Positions 34,925 to 46,620 of a DNA stretch of 64,000 nt are shown here, in pieces. The notes under the pieces were generated by a model. The model searched no databases. It saw only the letters and a list, made by a program, of their open reading frames with translations, and had not been told where the DNA came from. The stretch covers positions 17,326,201 to 17,390,200 of the forward strand of contig CM068314.1 in NCBI GenBank assembly GCA_034766995.1, given 5' to 3'. A program made the position numbers and the translations under genes. Within the stretch, counting starts at the first letter, position 1. Each line of letters starts with the position of its first letter. Source of the DNA: Acanthacorydalis orientalis. Its lineage: Eukaryota; Arthropoda; Insecta; Megaloptera; Corydalidae.

Positions 34925-37057
34925 TAATTATTATTACTGTTTCATTTTAATACTTTTAGCATCGTCCTTATTGCTTTCTCTTTTGCGTCATTCATGTTTT
35001 ATATTAACATGAAAACTTATAATGAAGCAACTTCAATAATAAAATATAAAATAACTTAATAAAAAAAGTATATGTATGTTCGTCAACATAATATTACGAA
35101 GTTATCTCTCTGTTACTCACCATTTGTAATTTTAGCTTCGCTTTGAATAATTTTATTTTGAATTTAATTTATTTACAGTACTATATAAATATTGCTTTTC
35201 ACTGAATCAAAATTAATTATACAGACATACACAGAAAGCTTCACTGGAAATTGAATTTTGCTAGTAATGTTGATGTATTTTATTAATTGGTGATTCTTCT
35301 TGATGATTCGTACTAAAATGCAATCGATATTGTTTTTATATTCATTGAATCTGGGGGAATATTTTCACGGTTCTTTGTATTAATTAATTCATTACATTTT
35401 TTAATTATTCATATAAACATTTTTAAAACATAATTAATACAAGTAATCCAAAAGAATAATATTTAAACATATTTATGCAGTTATGGAATTATATTATTTA
35501 TGAACAAATAAAATGTTGATTCATATTTAATTTATATTTGTAAAGATTGTTGTACATATGTATCAATAATATCCAATGGGATAAAGTGAAAAAATATATA
35601 ATCTGTCTTAAACCATTATTCAGTAAAATATGTAAAATGCTGTGTTAAGAGAAACATCCATTTATCATTTGTGTATTGTGACAGTAACTCATTCGATTAT
35701 ATAGCTCTGCTACGGAATTAAAAACATAGTCGACTATCTATCTGTTTGATGAATTTTGTAATTTCTGTAGACATTTAAAGTAAATTCAATTATTTCTCTG
35801 TAATATACGATACGTTTTTTTAAATTATTATTCAATTGAAAAACTCGATATTATTTAGATTGAGTTTTGAGCGAATTAAATCTCTGTAGATTAAATTACT
35901 TATACATAGAATGTGTACGTATGTATGCGTGAGTTCGTCTAATTATTTAGAACACATGTTCAACATTCTTAAATATTTAATCATATACCTATATAAGTTA
36001 TGATATAATAACTTACTCGAACAAAATTAACTGTTTCAAATTAACAGTAATGTGTTAAATTTACGATAATAGATAATTTAAACGGGATCTTATTATAAAA
36101 AATCTATAAATATAAAAATAAAACGCGACACGGCGCATTAAAATGTCCCGAATAGTCTACGTTATGCTCAGTAATTGTCACTGTAATTTATTGTCGTAAT
36201 AATTAACATACCGTAAGTTGTGTCCAATTATTATACTTGTAAAAGTACGAACAAAGATGTAGTTCCTACTTTTTATTCTAGTCTTTTTTTAGTATATCAT
36301 TATACTGCTTTCTGAGTTCTGATTACTAGCTATTACTTTGTCTCTAAATTTTATTTCTTTATTCACGTTCAACAAATAAAATAATGTTGCTATAAAATAG
36401 TTTGAAAGTTAAAGTTATATTTAAAAACGAACGTACAACACTAATCAGAAATAGTAGTTTTATATAAAACATTCAATTTCGCTAATGGGTTTTTTTTTTC
36501 TAAAAAAATGTGTACTCGTAATTAACTTGTGTCATTATATTTCGCTTTATATCAAACGATAAATAACTGTTTTTATACATTAAGATATTTTTCTGTTATG
36601 AATAAATTATATTTTGTTTCGATTCATTTATCATACATTGATTGAAAATATCAGACTTCGTTAGTAGTGAATATAAATTGGAAACGAAAAATGTTTTCGG
36701 GGTAGATTTGAAGTATACGTTTTTCAATACTTGTACATTTTTCTTTATTGAATTCTATCATAATGTAAAAACGTTTTAAATTTCATAAAATCGTACATTC
36801 TATAAAATTCGATTTACTACTTTTATACTATGTACTTAGCATGAAAATAAAATGTTAATATTATAAAAATATAGTTGTTTTGATTCCATCTTTTTTAAAA
36901 AACGAACAATTCGTCTGTTCATAATAACAGATCTAATAAAAAGTATTTTAGTTAGAAGCAAAATTTATTTTCATTTTTTTTTATTTTGTAAATTATTATT
37001 TTAAAATTATTTTCTTAGAATTATTAAAGATCAATGTACTTTATTCGTATGTCTTGT

Positions 37058-37263
37058 ATAGGTGATTCAAGTTAGGCTTCCACATGGAAGTATTTAAAGA
37101 GGGCGCAGGGGTTGAGAAAAATAATGTTATTTTTTATTTAGTATTTTAGTTCAATTCAATACTAAAATACAATTAAACTAAAATTTTAAATGGAGGATAA
37201 TATGTTTTCTTTTAGTTTTTGCATTTTTTTTAATACTTTTGTGTGTAAGCTTTAGTTCAATCG

Positions 37264-37270
<7 letters not shown>
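37058..37270. mobile_element. MITE family PM2, copy 2 (longer ends visible)
   Basis: The left end 'tataggtgattcaagttagg' + 'cttccacatgg' mirrors the right end, which on the other strand reads 'tatagggcgattgaactaaa' + 'gcttacacac'. This shows the true terminal repeat extends about 17 bases beyond the 'taggcttcc' core. The core foldback is shared with copy 1. The right end runs directly into a TA array at 37268. Confidence 0.82.

Positions 37271-37325
<55 letters not shown>
37268..37325. repeat. (TA)n microsatellite at MITE end
   Basis: 58 bp of TA starting in the terminal 'tata' of PM2 copy 2. Confidence 0.97.
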
Positions 37326-37327
<2 letters not shown>

Positions 37328-37329
37328 CA

Positions 37330-37552
37330 ATCTACAATACGTAGAATCTATAGATGCACAGTGTGCACTGAAAAACGATACTTTTCAAAAATCAAAATCT
37401 ACCAGAAGATGCCACATGTGCTGAAACTAGTAACAAAAGACAGAAACTCAAGTTTTCTAAAAAGACGAAGACCAATAAGATGCAAAAATAGCACTGTTGT
37501 ACCATACATCTCGACAAATTCCACAGATCTAAGATTTTTACGGTATTTGTGA
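37330..37552 (+). pseudogene. Possible piggyBac transposase cysteine-rich tail (degenerate)
   Basis: Read across frames the segment gives 'KSKSTRRCHMC', then 'AETSNKRQK', then 'RRRPIRCKNSTVVPYISTN'. This recalls the C-terminal cysteine-rich domain of piggyBac transposases (R-R-C-x-x-C ... C-x-x-C-x-x-x-L-C ... H), with several cysteines lost and two frameshifts needed. No upstream DDD catalytic domain was seen. The call rests on motif spacing only and may be coincidental. Confidence 0.3.
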
Positions 37553-37559
37553 ATCTTTT

Positions 37560-38330
37560 ATTTTTTATGCACCTTAAATTAGGTTAATAACTGATTCCCG
37601 TTAGGTATTTATCTCTGAAACTTATGATTTATGTGACACGAAATTAATTTTGATTTTTTTATAATATTCGCATAATGGAAAATTGCAAGATATGTGGAAA
37701 ATAAATGATTAGTGTTAATTTAAAGCAGAGTTTTTATACTTTGTTTAATTTTAACTTTGAATTTATTTATTGATTAAATAAATATGTTACAGACAAACAT
37801 ATTTTCAATACAGAATACATTCAAGCTGTTCATTATAAAATTTCATAAGTCCAGTAAATATGATTCTAAACATTTTATTAATATTAAAATTTCTCTTATT
37901 TAATTAACGTGTATTTAACCTTAAAAATTTTAGGTTATTTTTTTCTATTATAAAAAAATTAACTTTGTAGCCGTTAGTACTGTTAACTTTGATTATGTTT
38001 CATCAAAATTCAGTTTTTGTACTAGTTCTTCAATTGAAAACTGTGTTATAAAAACTACTTTACTATAGTCACATTAATCTTTCTTTTAAAACTGTTTTTT
38101 ATTTTTTCGTATTTTCATACAACAAAAAATGCCCTAGGAAATGTTTTGAATCGTGATGTAGACATAAAACAAACTATCTATTTATTACATAGAGTTCCAA
38201 CAGATGGTACATTTTTTAACAGAAACAATTCACTACAATTTATAGAACTGTATCCAAAATGAAATATAACTTCGTATAAGGTAAATAATTGAAAAGTCAG
38301 ATACCTGTGTAAGATTTGAAATGCAGTATA
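37560..38330. other. AT-rich stretch, no gene seen
   Basis: No repeat, coding or structural signal noted. Confidence 0.6.
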
Positions 38331-38560
38331 TAATTCTTGAAAACGACGATCGTGCACGTGCGTACAGGCGTGTTGATGAAAATGGACACGTGGCACGCTG
38401 CCGGACTGTTGAACACGATAACACGACATCTTACGCGCGCCAGCTGTCACATGTCGCAGACCGCCACCGAATCCTCCCTTTGCCTCTGCAGTGACCCACA
38501 AGTCACATAGGGCGAAGAAAGGATTCTCGTAGCATTGTAACGGATTTCTTGTCTTTAGGG
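38331..38560. other. GC-richer unique block with several E-box words
   Basis: Contains 'cgatcgtgcacgtgcgtaca', 'ggacacgtggcacgctgccg', 'acgcgcgccagctgtcacat' and 'cgccaccgaatcctcccttt', clearly less AT-rich than its flanks and with three or four CANNTG E-box sites. The minus strand is open across 107 codons (38178-38501; MWVTAEAKGGFGGGLRHVTA...) but turns into AT-driven residues toward its end, and I recognise no family. Could be an exon or a regulatory element. Confidence 0.3.
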
Positions 38561-38588
38561 GCTACATTCTGTCCGTGTATATGTGTTT

Positions 38589-38590
<2 letters not shown>

Positions 38591-38656
<66 letters not shown>

Positions 38657-38690
38657 TTGCATGCGTGTGTACTCGTGTGTGTATGTATAG
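38591..38690. repeat. Compound (TA)n-TG-rich microsatellite
   Basis: 51 bp of TA, then 'gtatgtgtgtgtgtttgcat' and further TG-rich sequence. Confidence 0.95.
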
Positions 38691-39094
38691 TATCGTCGTT
38701 CATGTCTGTTGTGGTTGGGATTTGTCTCGGTTGGTTAAATAAAGGTTCATGGTAGCTTAATGTTAAAATTGTATGTAATGCCTTTTTCAATATTGTTTCG
38801 AAATGTTTTCTTGTCCTATTATTTACCAATAAAAGTTGATATAAAAGTCTATTGATTACAAATATTTATTTAGGAGGGAAATTGTTTTATCGTTCTTATT
38901 ACTGACTAGAAAAAATTAATATTGAAATATTTTTAATATAAATATGATTAAATATAAATCTATAAAAATTAGTGCTTCTATTTATTTCATATAATTACTA
39001 GTTTTCTTTATACACATTTCAGTTTTTGGCGATTTTTAAACGATTTTTTAGATTATTATCAATCTTTTTATTGCAGCTTGGAACGCATTTATAT

Positions 39095-39646
39095 TATCAG
39101 ATTGGTAGGAATATAATTGCGGTTTTTGTTTTCTGAATTCTAACTTGAAATTTTTTTCGGTGAAAGAGTTACTTCATCATGTTCATGTTAATATCATTTT
39201 AAAGTGTATTTTTCGATCTGTATTTTGGTAACATCGACTTTGGTTTTATTATTAATTTTGATTTAAATTGGGCTATTGAATTGAAGATGGAAAAGAAGCA
39301 AATAAGAGCATTTTTTGTATGCATTCAAAACGGGTAGTAAAGCAGTTGAAAATGCTTGTAAACTAAGTGATGCTTTTGGTGTGGGTACTGTTAAGGAACG
39401 TACTGTGCAATGGTGGTTCGAAATTTTTTCGTGCTGCGAACAAAATCCTTGAAGATGAAGAAGGTCCCGTTCTTCTTCAGTTCATAACGGCCAAATGAAG
39501 GCGTTAGTCGAATCAGAACCACGTTCAACAATTCGAGAACTTGCACAATTGTTAGGCGTTAGTCATCCAACAGTTCTGGATCATATAGAAAAATGTATAT
39601 GAATTTGGAGATCATAAGCCGCAATTATTTTTCTACATATCTAATA
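39095..39646 (+). pseudogene. Internally deleted mariner element with both terminal repeats
   Basis: The 5' terminal repeat 'tatcagattggtaggaatat' + 'aattgcgg' (39095-39122) is mirrored by the 3' repeat, which reads 'tattagatatgtagaaaaat' + 'aattgcgg' on the other strand (39619-39646). Transposase code starts at the ATG at 39287: 'MEKKQIRAFF', frameshift, 'YAFKTGSKAVENACKLSDAF', 'GVGTVKERTVQWWFEIF', 'ILEDEEG', frameshift, 'VESEPRSTIRELAQLLGVSH' and 'PTVLDHIEKC'. This is the N-terminal helix-turn-helix region. The catalytic domain is deleted, and the code runs straight into the 3' end at about 39600. The 552-bp structure is that of a non-autonomous deletion derivative whose ends could once have been mobilised in trans. 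Confidence 0.92.
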
Positions 39647-40097
39647 TTATAATAGGTTTTTTTATTTTTTTTTAAATATTTTGAAACTGATACGAAGAAA
39701 ATCGTCCTAAAGAAAAAAAAAGAATGATCTTATATAGTGTACTTTTTTACTATACAAATTTTTATTGATCTCGATTTTTATAATACATTATTTAAAAAAA
39801 GCTGCAATAATTATTTAAACGGTATGGATGTAAAGGTTCTAAAAAGAATGTGTGTTTAATTAAATAGTACAATTTTCAAGAAAATAACGGTAATTTTCCA
39901 TATTAGTTAATTATTTAAAACTTTAGAAGTTGTAGTATGTAGTAAATTATTAACAGTAAAATCTCAAATCTTTCAGTGTAAACATTTGTGTTAGATTTAT
40001 TAATAATTTAAATTCGCTCAAATGAATATCAAATCGTATTAATAAAAATAATCCTGTGAAAACGGTTAGTTGTTAGTAAACTTTTGATTATACGCAG
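39647..40097. other. AT-rich stretch, no gene seen
   Basis: Nothing recognisable between the mariner and the next PM1 copy. Confidence 0.6.
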
Positions 40098-40233
40098 TTG
40101 AATGGCATCGAAGTTCTCATAAGCAATGATCAAAATTGATTATTGGACATTTTTCATTGGATATTATTGTGGTTTGTGGGAATTGAAAAATTCATTTGAA
40201 AAAGTGAATTTAGCCACAATACCAAAGTAACTG
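40098..40233 (+). repeat. PM1 MITE, copy 7 (right arm)
   Basis: 'atggcatcgaagttctcata', 'agcaatgatcaaaattgatt', 'attggacatttttcattgga', 'tgtggtttgtgggaattgaa', 'aaagtgaatttagccacaat'. One of the better preserved right arms. The left arm is absent. Confidence 0.65.
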
Positions 40234-41360
40234 TTTAAAATATACTTTTTTGTTACATTTTTTAGCTTTCAAATATATATAATTTACAAGTACACTTATC
40301 CATATCTTTGCATAATTTTAATAATTAATTGATTAATATCTGTTTTTTAATATCATATAATAAAAATCTATCAAAGGTTTTGCAATACTTTCCGAATTAA
40401 AAAAAACTGTAACTGAATTAAATTGAAACGCACGGATATCGTTTTATATAATATAATTGAACTTCATTATTTACTTTATTTTATATCATAATTGAACTTT
40501 TAAGACTTTCAAAAACCATAACTTAATTTAATAAAAACCAGTAACCATAAATCTCGCTTTTAAATTCTTTTAAAATTATTTACACGTATATACTTTGTAT
40601 AAAAAAATATTTATGTACAATAATAACACTAACTTCCTAATACAGTAAACTGTGGTTTTCAAATACCGCAGCGAATATATAAATATAATGAACATCAAAA
40701 AAAGCAGAATTTTTATTTTATGTTTTTTGTTTCGTATTTATTTTTATGTTAACAGTTCTCGTGTTTACTATTAGGTTATACTTATGGAAAAATCTTTCAA
40801 GGGCGTCGTCTGTGTTTTTAGTGTATTTAAATTTTTAATAAGAAAATATTGTATAAATAATTTTAGAATCGGTGTGTTTATAATATGTACCACTCTTTTT
40901 GAGTTCCTCTATTATGCAACATTATAACGATTTAATTAATTTACGTAGATGTTTCTTTTAATTTAAACTCAATCTTCAATCAAAATTGAATAATGAAACA
41001 TTTAGTGTGGAATAAGAAATAAAAGTCTTATAAACAGAACTATATTTTTTCAACTAATTAATAAGTTTTGTAATAGTCATGTTTTGTTATTTTACATATT
41101 CGGTATATATCTTTTTTAATATAAATAAATATAATTATGATTATTTTTGATCTGCAGTTTTTATTATAACTAAATGATGAGTCAGAAAATTATCTTAAGT
41201 CGAAAATTTGTAAGAGAGAAAAAAGGCAAAAACTATCGATTTAGTATTTTTTTAAAAACTATATTTTTTATCTATAGAATTTTTTGAAGTCATATATATA
41301 TATACATACATATATTTGTATAAAAACGTGAAAATTCGATTTTAATAGAAAATAAGTATA

Positions 41361-41362
<2 letters not shown>

Positions 41363-41399
<37 letters not shown>
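41363..41399. repeat. (TA)n microsatellite
   Basis: 37 bp of TA. Confidence 0.96.
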
Positions 41400-41402
<3 letters not shown>

Positions 41403-42470
41403 TTTGTAAATTCTAACATACATTAAGAACAATCATTAAAAACTACTGTATTAAATATTGTTTCAATATAAAAAAACTAAACATCCTTTGAAAATATTTG
41501 AATAAAAGAAACTTACAGTGTTTTTTTTTAATAATATGATTATTTAAGACCGAATTTTTAAATTCTTAAAGTATAAAAGAAAGGTGTAGCTTTCAAAAAT
41601 TTATAATAAAATTATAAGGTTATCAATCATAAAGTATTAAGTTTTGCAGGAACTTATTTATTGACTTGTATTTAATTTTTTTAATATAGTTGTTTTGTAA
41701 GAACATTTAAACTGTATTAATAATGCTTACATAAGAGAGAAATTTTTCTTACTACGTTACTGGATCAATCCAATTCTGTATGTGTATATATATATTCTCA
41801 ATTTATATAATACATTCTTACAATAACAAAGTATATTTACACACTATTAAAAAATTAATATAATTTCACTTTTTGAATTTTGTGTTTATATATATATATA
41901 TATATTTGTTGATTTATTTATTTATTATGTTTGTTATATGTATTGTGTAAAATGTAATAAAATTCACAATTTACAGATCATTAATAAATATCGTGTTGTA
42001 CAATTTGTATTTTAAATAAATGGTTAGTGTTTATAAAACTCATAATTGATTGTGTTGTATATTTAAATATGTATTTATTGTTTTACGTTTTCTATCACGC
42101 TGTTAATATTTCTAAACATATTGTTTAAGTGAATGTTTTCTTACTTTCACATTTATATTTCTGAAGCGTGTATAATTTGAAAAATGTATGACTGATTAGT
42201 TCAATTTAAAGTTGACTGAAGAGATTTCAAGTCAGAACGTTGAAATATGTGTATTGATTTTTTATAAATATGCACGTTGTACGCAAAAAATGTAATATTG
42301 ATAAAATGTATATAAATTATATTGTCTCGAAATATCGTCCTGCAATCATAAAATAAATTATAAATGAAATTAAATTTTGGAATATATAATATATTAGAAA
42401 ATTCATGAAAAATATTGAAAAATATTCGAAAGAACGTATATAGATAAAATACTTTGTACTTTATTACGTG

Positions 42471-42474
<4 letters not shown>

Positions 42475-42529
<55 letters not shown>
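42475..42529. repeat. (TA)n microsatellite
   Basis: 55 bp of TA. Confidence 0.97.
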
Positions 42530-42533
<4 letters not shown>

Positions 42534-43400
42534 TTTTTTCCATATATTGAATCGATTAATATCATATGAGATTTTAATATCTAAACTCAAACAGTTTTAT
42601 TTGTATTTCTAAAACTTTATAAACGATTTGTTTAAGTTAACCTTTGAGTAAATAAAATTAATGTTCATGTTTTTATAAATCTAGTTGTTATTATTTTTCC
42701 AGTTAAATAAAAAATAAATCTAAAGATTAAGGAACGTAAATATATATTTAATTTGACATATCGATATTTAATGAAAAAATATGTTATTTTTGTCATTGAT
42801 ATAAATAGAGTATCATTAATTACAATTATAAAAATATTCTCAACACGTCGAATAAAACCAGAAAAACCTGCATGTTTTGTAATAAACCGTAATTAAAATC
42901 TCCCGAGGCGAAATGCAACTCTAAATAAGAAGTAAGAAGTGTTCATTTTGTTCTTGTAATAACTGAGTATTATTTAGTAATAATACACTGTTGGTATTTT
43001 TTCCCATACTTTTTTACACACCTGCATACAAGTTCGGATTTAATTTTAGAACATTGAACTCTCTAGTTGTAGAACGCTATCATTTTTTTCAAGAATAATT
43101 ACACAAAAAAAAACTTATGTTTAGATATATAGAAAGTAGGTTCAGTGATGTCTTGTCAAATTATATTTTAAAATGTTTTTATATTTTGACATGCTAATGT
43201 AAAATAGTTCTTGATAACATTTTAAATTGATTTATAATTATAATTTTCATTAATGTTATTTTAAATATAGTTACATATACAAACATATAAAATATATATT
43301 TGTAATTTTTATTTTTATTTAGAAATATAATTATATATACATTTATTACCTTGTAACACTATTTTTGCGTATAATTTCATTAACTTGAACAAATAGTATA

Positions 43401-43404
<4 letters not shown>

Positions 43405-43460
<56 letters not shown>
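43405..43460. repeat. (TA)n microsatellite
   Basis: 56 bp of TA preceded by 'agtataatatg'. Confidence 0.97.
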
Positions 43461-43465
<5 letters not shown>

Positions 43466-43899
43466 TTATTTATATATTTATTGTAATGTCTCTTTTAAAT
43501 ACAATTAATTAATATGTATATATTGGTTAATTAAGTCTCGACTTATTAAAAAATAATGTATTGTTTCTGTTTTGTAAAACACAATAAAATCATAAAATTT
43601 AATATTTTTTTAAAAAATGTGTTATACAATTATTTCAATAAGAAAATGTTTAATATCAAATTTGTAAATATTTTAACATTGCATAATTTCTCAGTAACCT
43701 ATTTAAATTTTATAATTTTTTTGAAAATTTAATAGTGATTAATCAACGCTTTTTTGAAGTTTATAAGAAAGTGTAAATTAAATTGGAAAAAATGTGTGTG
43801 AGATTGTATTTTCGTGAATAAAAGTATGTAATTTTATTTAAATTAATTATCATCTACAACATTTTCATTCTTAATATGGTTTTAAATAGACAAAGATTT

Positions 43900-44255
43900 A
43901 AGAACAGATTAAATTTCTTAAATAATTTTCTCATTCGCCCCATAAACCACAGAAATATTTTTAGTCTTCAATGTACAATAAATGATTATAAATCATTTTT
44001 TATTGTTGGCTACCCATGTTTTGATAGTAATGCAATAATATTCAGACAGTTAAGGCACGTAATTAGACTTTAATGAGGCATTTCTTACATATTTTTTTTT
44101 TATATCAATGCTCTGAATATATTAAAACACATAACCAAGAATCAAAAATGACCAATTAATCTATTTGAATCTTCATGATCAGAAAAAATGTGTTTTGTAG
44201 GGTAAGTTAATAGGTCATCGGTGAAAGTAAATTTTTAGCCACAATTACAAAAAAG
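43900..44255. repeat. PM1 MITE, copy 8 (both arms)
   Basis: Left arm: 'ttctcattcgccccataaac', 'cacagaaatatttttagtct', 'aatgattataaatcattttt'. Right arm: 'caatgctctgaatatatt', 'accaagaatcaaaaatgacc', 'catgatcagaaaaaatgtgt', 'aaagtaaatttttagccaca'. The outer ends are approximate. A 65-codon ORF lies within the left arm and is not a gene. Confidence 0.65.
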
Positions 44256-44712
44256 ATATTATGAGAGATTAAATTGGTTTCATATTGAAATAATATAAAA
44301 CCTAATTTATTAATTGAGAAAGTTAACTATTCTAGGATATGCAAAATGAGTTTTTACAAAGAAATGAATCATAAAAATTAAGATAATGGATTAAAGATTT
44401 TCAAACATAATCGTTTGTTATTACATGAAATTCTTTATAAAGTGCGCGAGCATGTTTCTTAATAGATTTATTTAAAAATTTAGCACTTATGCAGAAACGA
44501 AATTATATATTAATAAAAATAGCGATATATTAATAAAATATTCACATCAATTTTTTTATTATAAAAATAGTATTTAATAGTTATTATTTAATATCCATTT
44601 ATAACTTTTAGAAAGTGATTTGGCTTCCGACTATTCAGAATAACAAGTAGCGTGTATATAGAATTTTTATTCGGTTATTAATTTCTTGATATAATATTTT
44701 TATTATCCCTAC

Positions 44713-44715
<3 letters not shown>

Positions 44716-44780
<65 letters not shown>

Positions 44781-44785
44781 GTATA
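44716..44785. repeat. (TA)n with GTAT tail
   Basis: 53 bp of TA then four 'gtat' units. Confidence 0.97.
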
Positions 44786-45102
44786 TAAGAAGGAAAGGAA
44801 TTACCGATATTTATGAAGACTAAAATATAATATAGATTATAAAAACGATATTATATTTTCTTTAACAAAAAAGTATCAAGGCAGGTATTATCGATTATAA
44901 AGAAATTATTAATAAAACTACATACATCTTATTCAGCAAATATCCGCTGTCGGAAATATTGCTCATAAAGTTAGTAGAAGAATTATTGGATTTAAAGTCT
45001 GTAGAAAAATTAATCGAATTTTATGAAGTAATATTTTGTTCAGGATTATTATGACAGTCGGTATTTTTTTGGATTAATTTCTTAATTTAATTTTTAATCA
45101 TG

Positions 45103-45111
<9 letters not shown>

Positions 45112-45167
<56 letters not shown>

Positions 45168-45181
45168 ACAGAGAGAGAGAG
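45112..45181. repeat. Compound (TA)n-(GA)n microsatellite
   Basis: 52 bp of TA, 'gtatac', then (AG)6. Confidence 0.97.
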
Positions 45182-46542
45182 AAAATATCACTATTATAAT
45201 GTCACTCGTTTTATAAAAATGATTTTTAGATTTAAAAGAAAATAAGACTAAATTTGTTTCCTTTTCCGATCTAAAATTTCATTACATCTCATTGAAATAA
45301 TTTAATAATAATTAGATATTTCGACGACACCTTTTTTAATGAATTAATATACTTTTAATAAAAATAAAATTGACTAATTCATAATAATAAATTACTAATC
45401 TAATGGAAATGTCTATTTGATAATCTTATGTTTATGTATTTAAAAATTAGTGTAACTTTCTGAATTAAAATATTTTAGGATTTATTTTTAATTAATATCA
45501 TAAAAAGTAAATTTTATATTTCAGTGAAGAATAGAAATATTTTTTTAGTCTATAAACATTAAATGTTTTAATTTAAAAAAAATTGTTTGCAAGTATAAAT
45601 AATATTTATCCGTTTCTAATTTCGTTATTAACATTCTCAAACACAGATTATTCCCGTATATAGAAAATAATATAAGACTATAATTATTATAATAAAAATG
45701 AATTTTTATTACGGTCTGTAATTCTAATCTGATTCCCACGAGACAAACTTTTTATCGTTTAATAAATCTTTATGAATATAATGTTAGTTATAACTCAATT
45801 CTCATTATAGATTTATATTTTTTATTTCAGAAAAATCTACACATCTTGTTCACTCCATATCCGCTGTATTCGTTTTCAAGGTTAACAACTAACATCACAT
45901 CAATTTCTTAAAGGTCAGTTACACATTTTGTTGAAATAAATAAACTTTTCTGATGTATATTTCTTAAACTTATTATTTTCATATTTGCTTTGTCATTCTA
46001 TTATTTTGAATTTTTATTAATAGCTACACCTACTCATATTCAATTCTTGCGCAACAGAATACAACTTTCAAATGCAAGCGAAAGTGGAACATATAAATGG
46101 CATTTACATGTTTTTTTTTCAGTTAAATTTTTAGAGGTGTTCAAGTACTCTTTAATTATATTTATTCGTATCTATAATTTGAAATTTAATAATTAATTTT
46201 CGGTACTAATTGATAGGCGATGATGATAAATTACATTCAATTCAGTGCTGTTTTAATAATTTAAACATAATTTATCATAATTTGATATTACAAAACACGT
46301 ACATCAAACATAATTCAATGGTTAGATTTTAATTCCAGTTGTAACTTATTCTAAAATTCCTAACTGTTTCTATAAATGTTTTATCGATGGAAAATCGAAA
46401 AATTAATTTTTAAAAGATTATATCTATTAAAAAAATAATATCTGAAACATAATTCAATGTTTGGATTTTAATTTCAATTATGAATTATTTTAAACTTCAC
46501 AACTATTTTTATAAATGGCTCACCGATAAAAAGTTATTTTTT

Positions 46543-46546
<4 letters not shown>

Positions 46547-46615
<69 letters not shown>
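46547..46615. repeat. Compound (TC)n-(TA)n microsatellite
   Basis: About 28 bp of TC joined directly to 40 bp of TA. Confidence 0.97.

Positions 46616-46620
<5 letters not shown>

Larger units (their letters stand above)
34201..37057. other. AT-rich stretch, no gene seen
   Basis: It contains arrays at 34671-34696 and 34863-34924 and a slightly mixed piece at about 36120-36240 ('aaaacgcgacacggcgcatt'). Otherwise featureless. Confidence 0.6.
40234..43899. other. AT-rich stretch, no gene seen
   Basis: It contains TA arrays at 41363-41399, 41886-41906, 42475-42529 and 43405-43460. No other structure noticed. Confidence 0.6.

Noticed and set aside
45990..46196. 68-codon ORF with a mixed-composition stretch
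   Set aside because: No domain, no splice context. Looks like chance.
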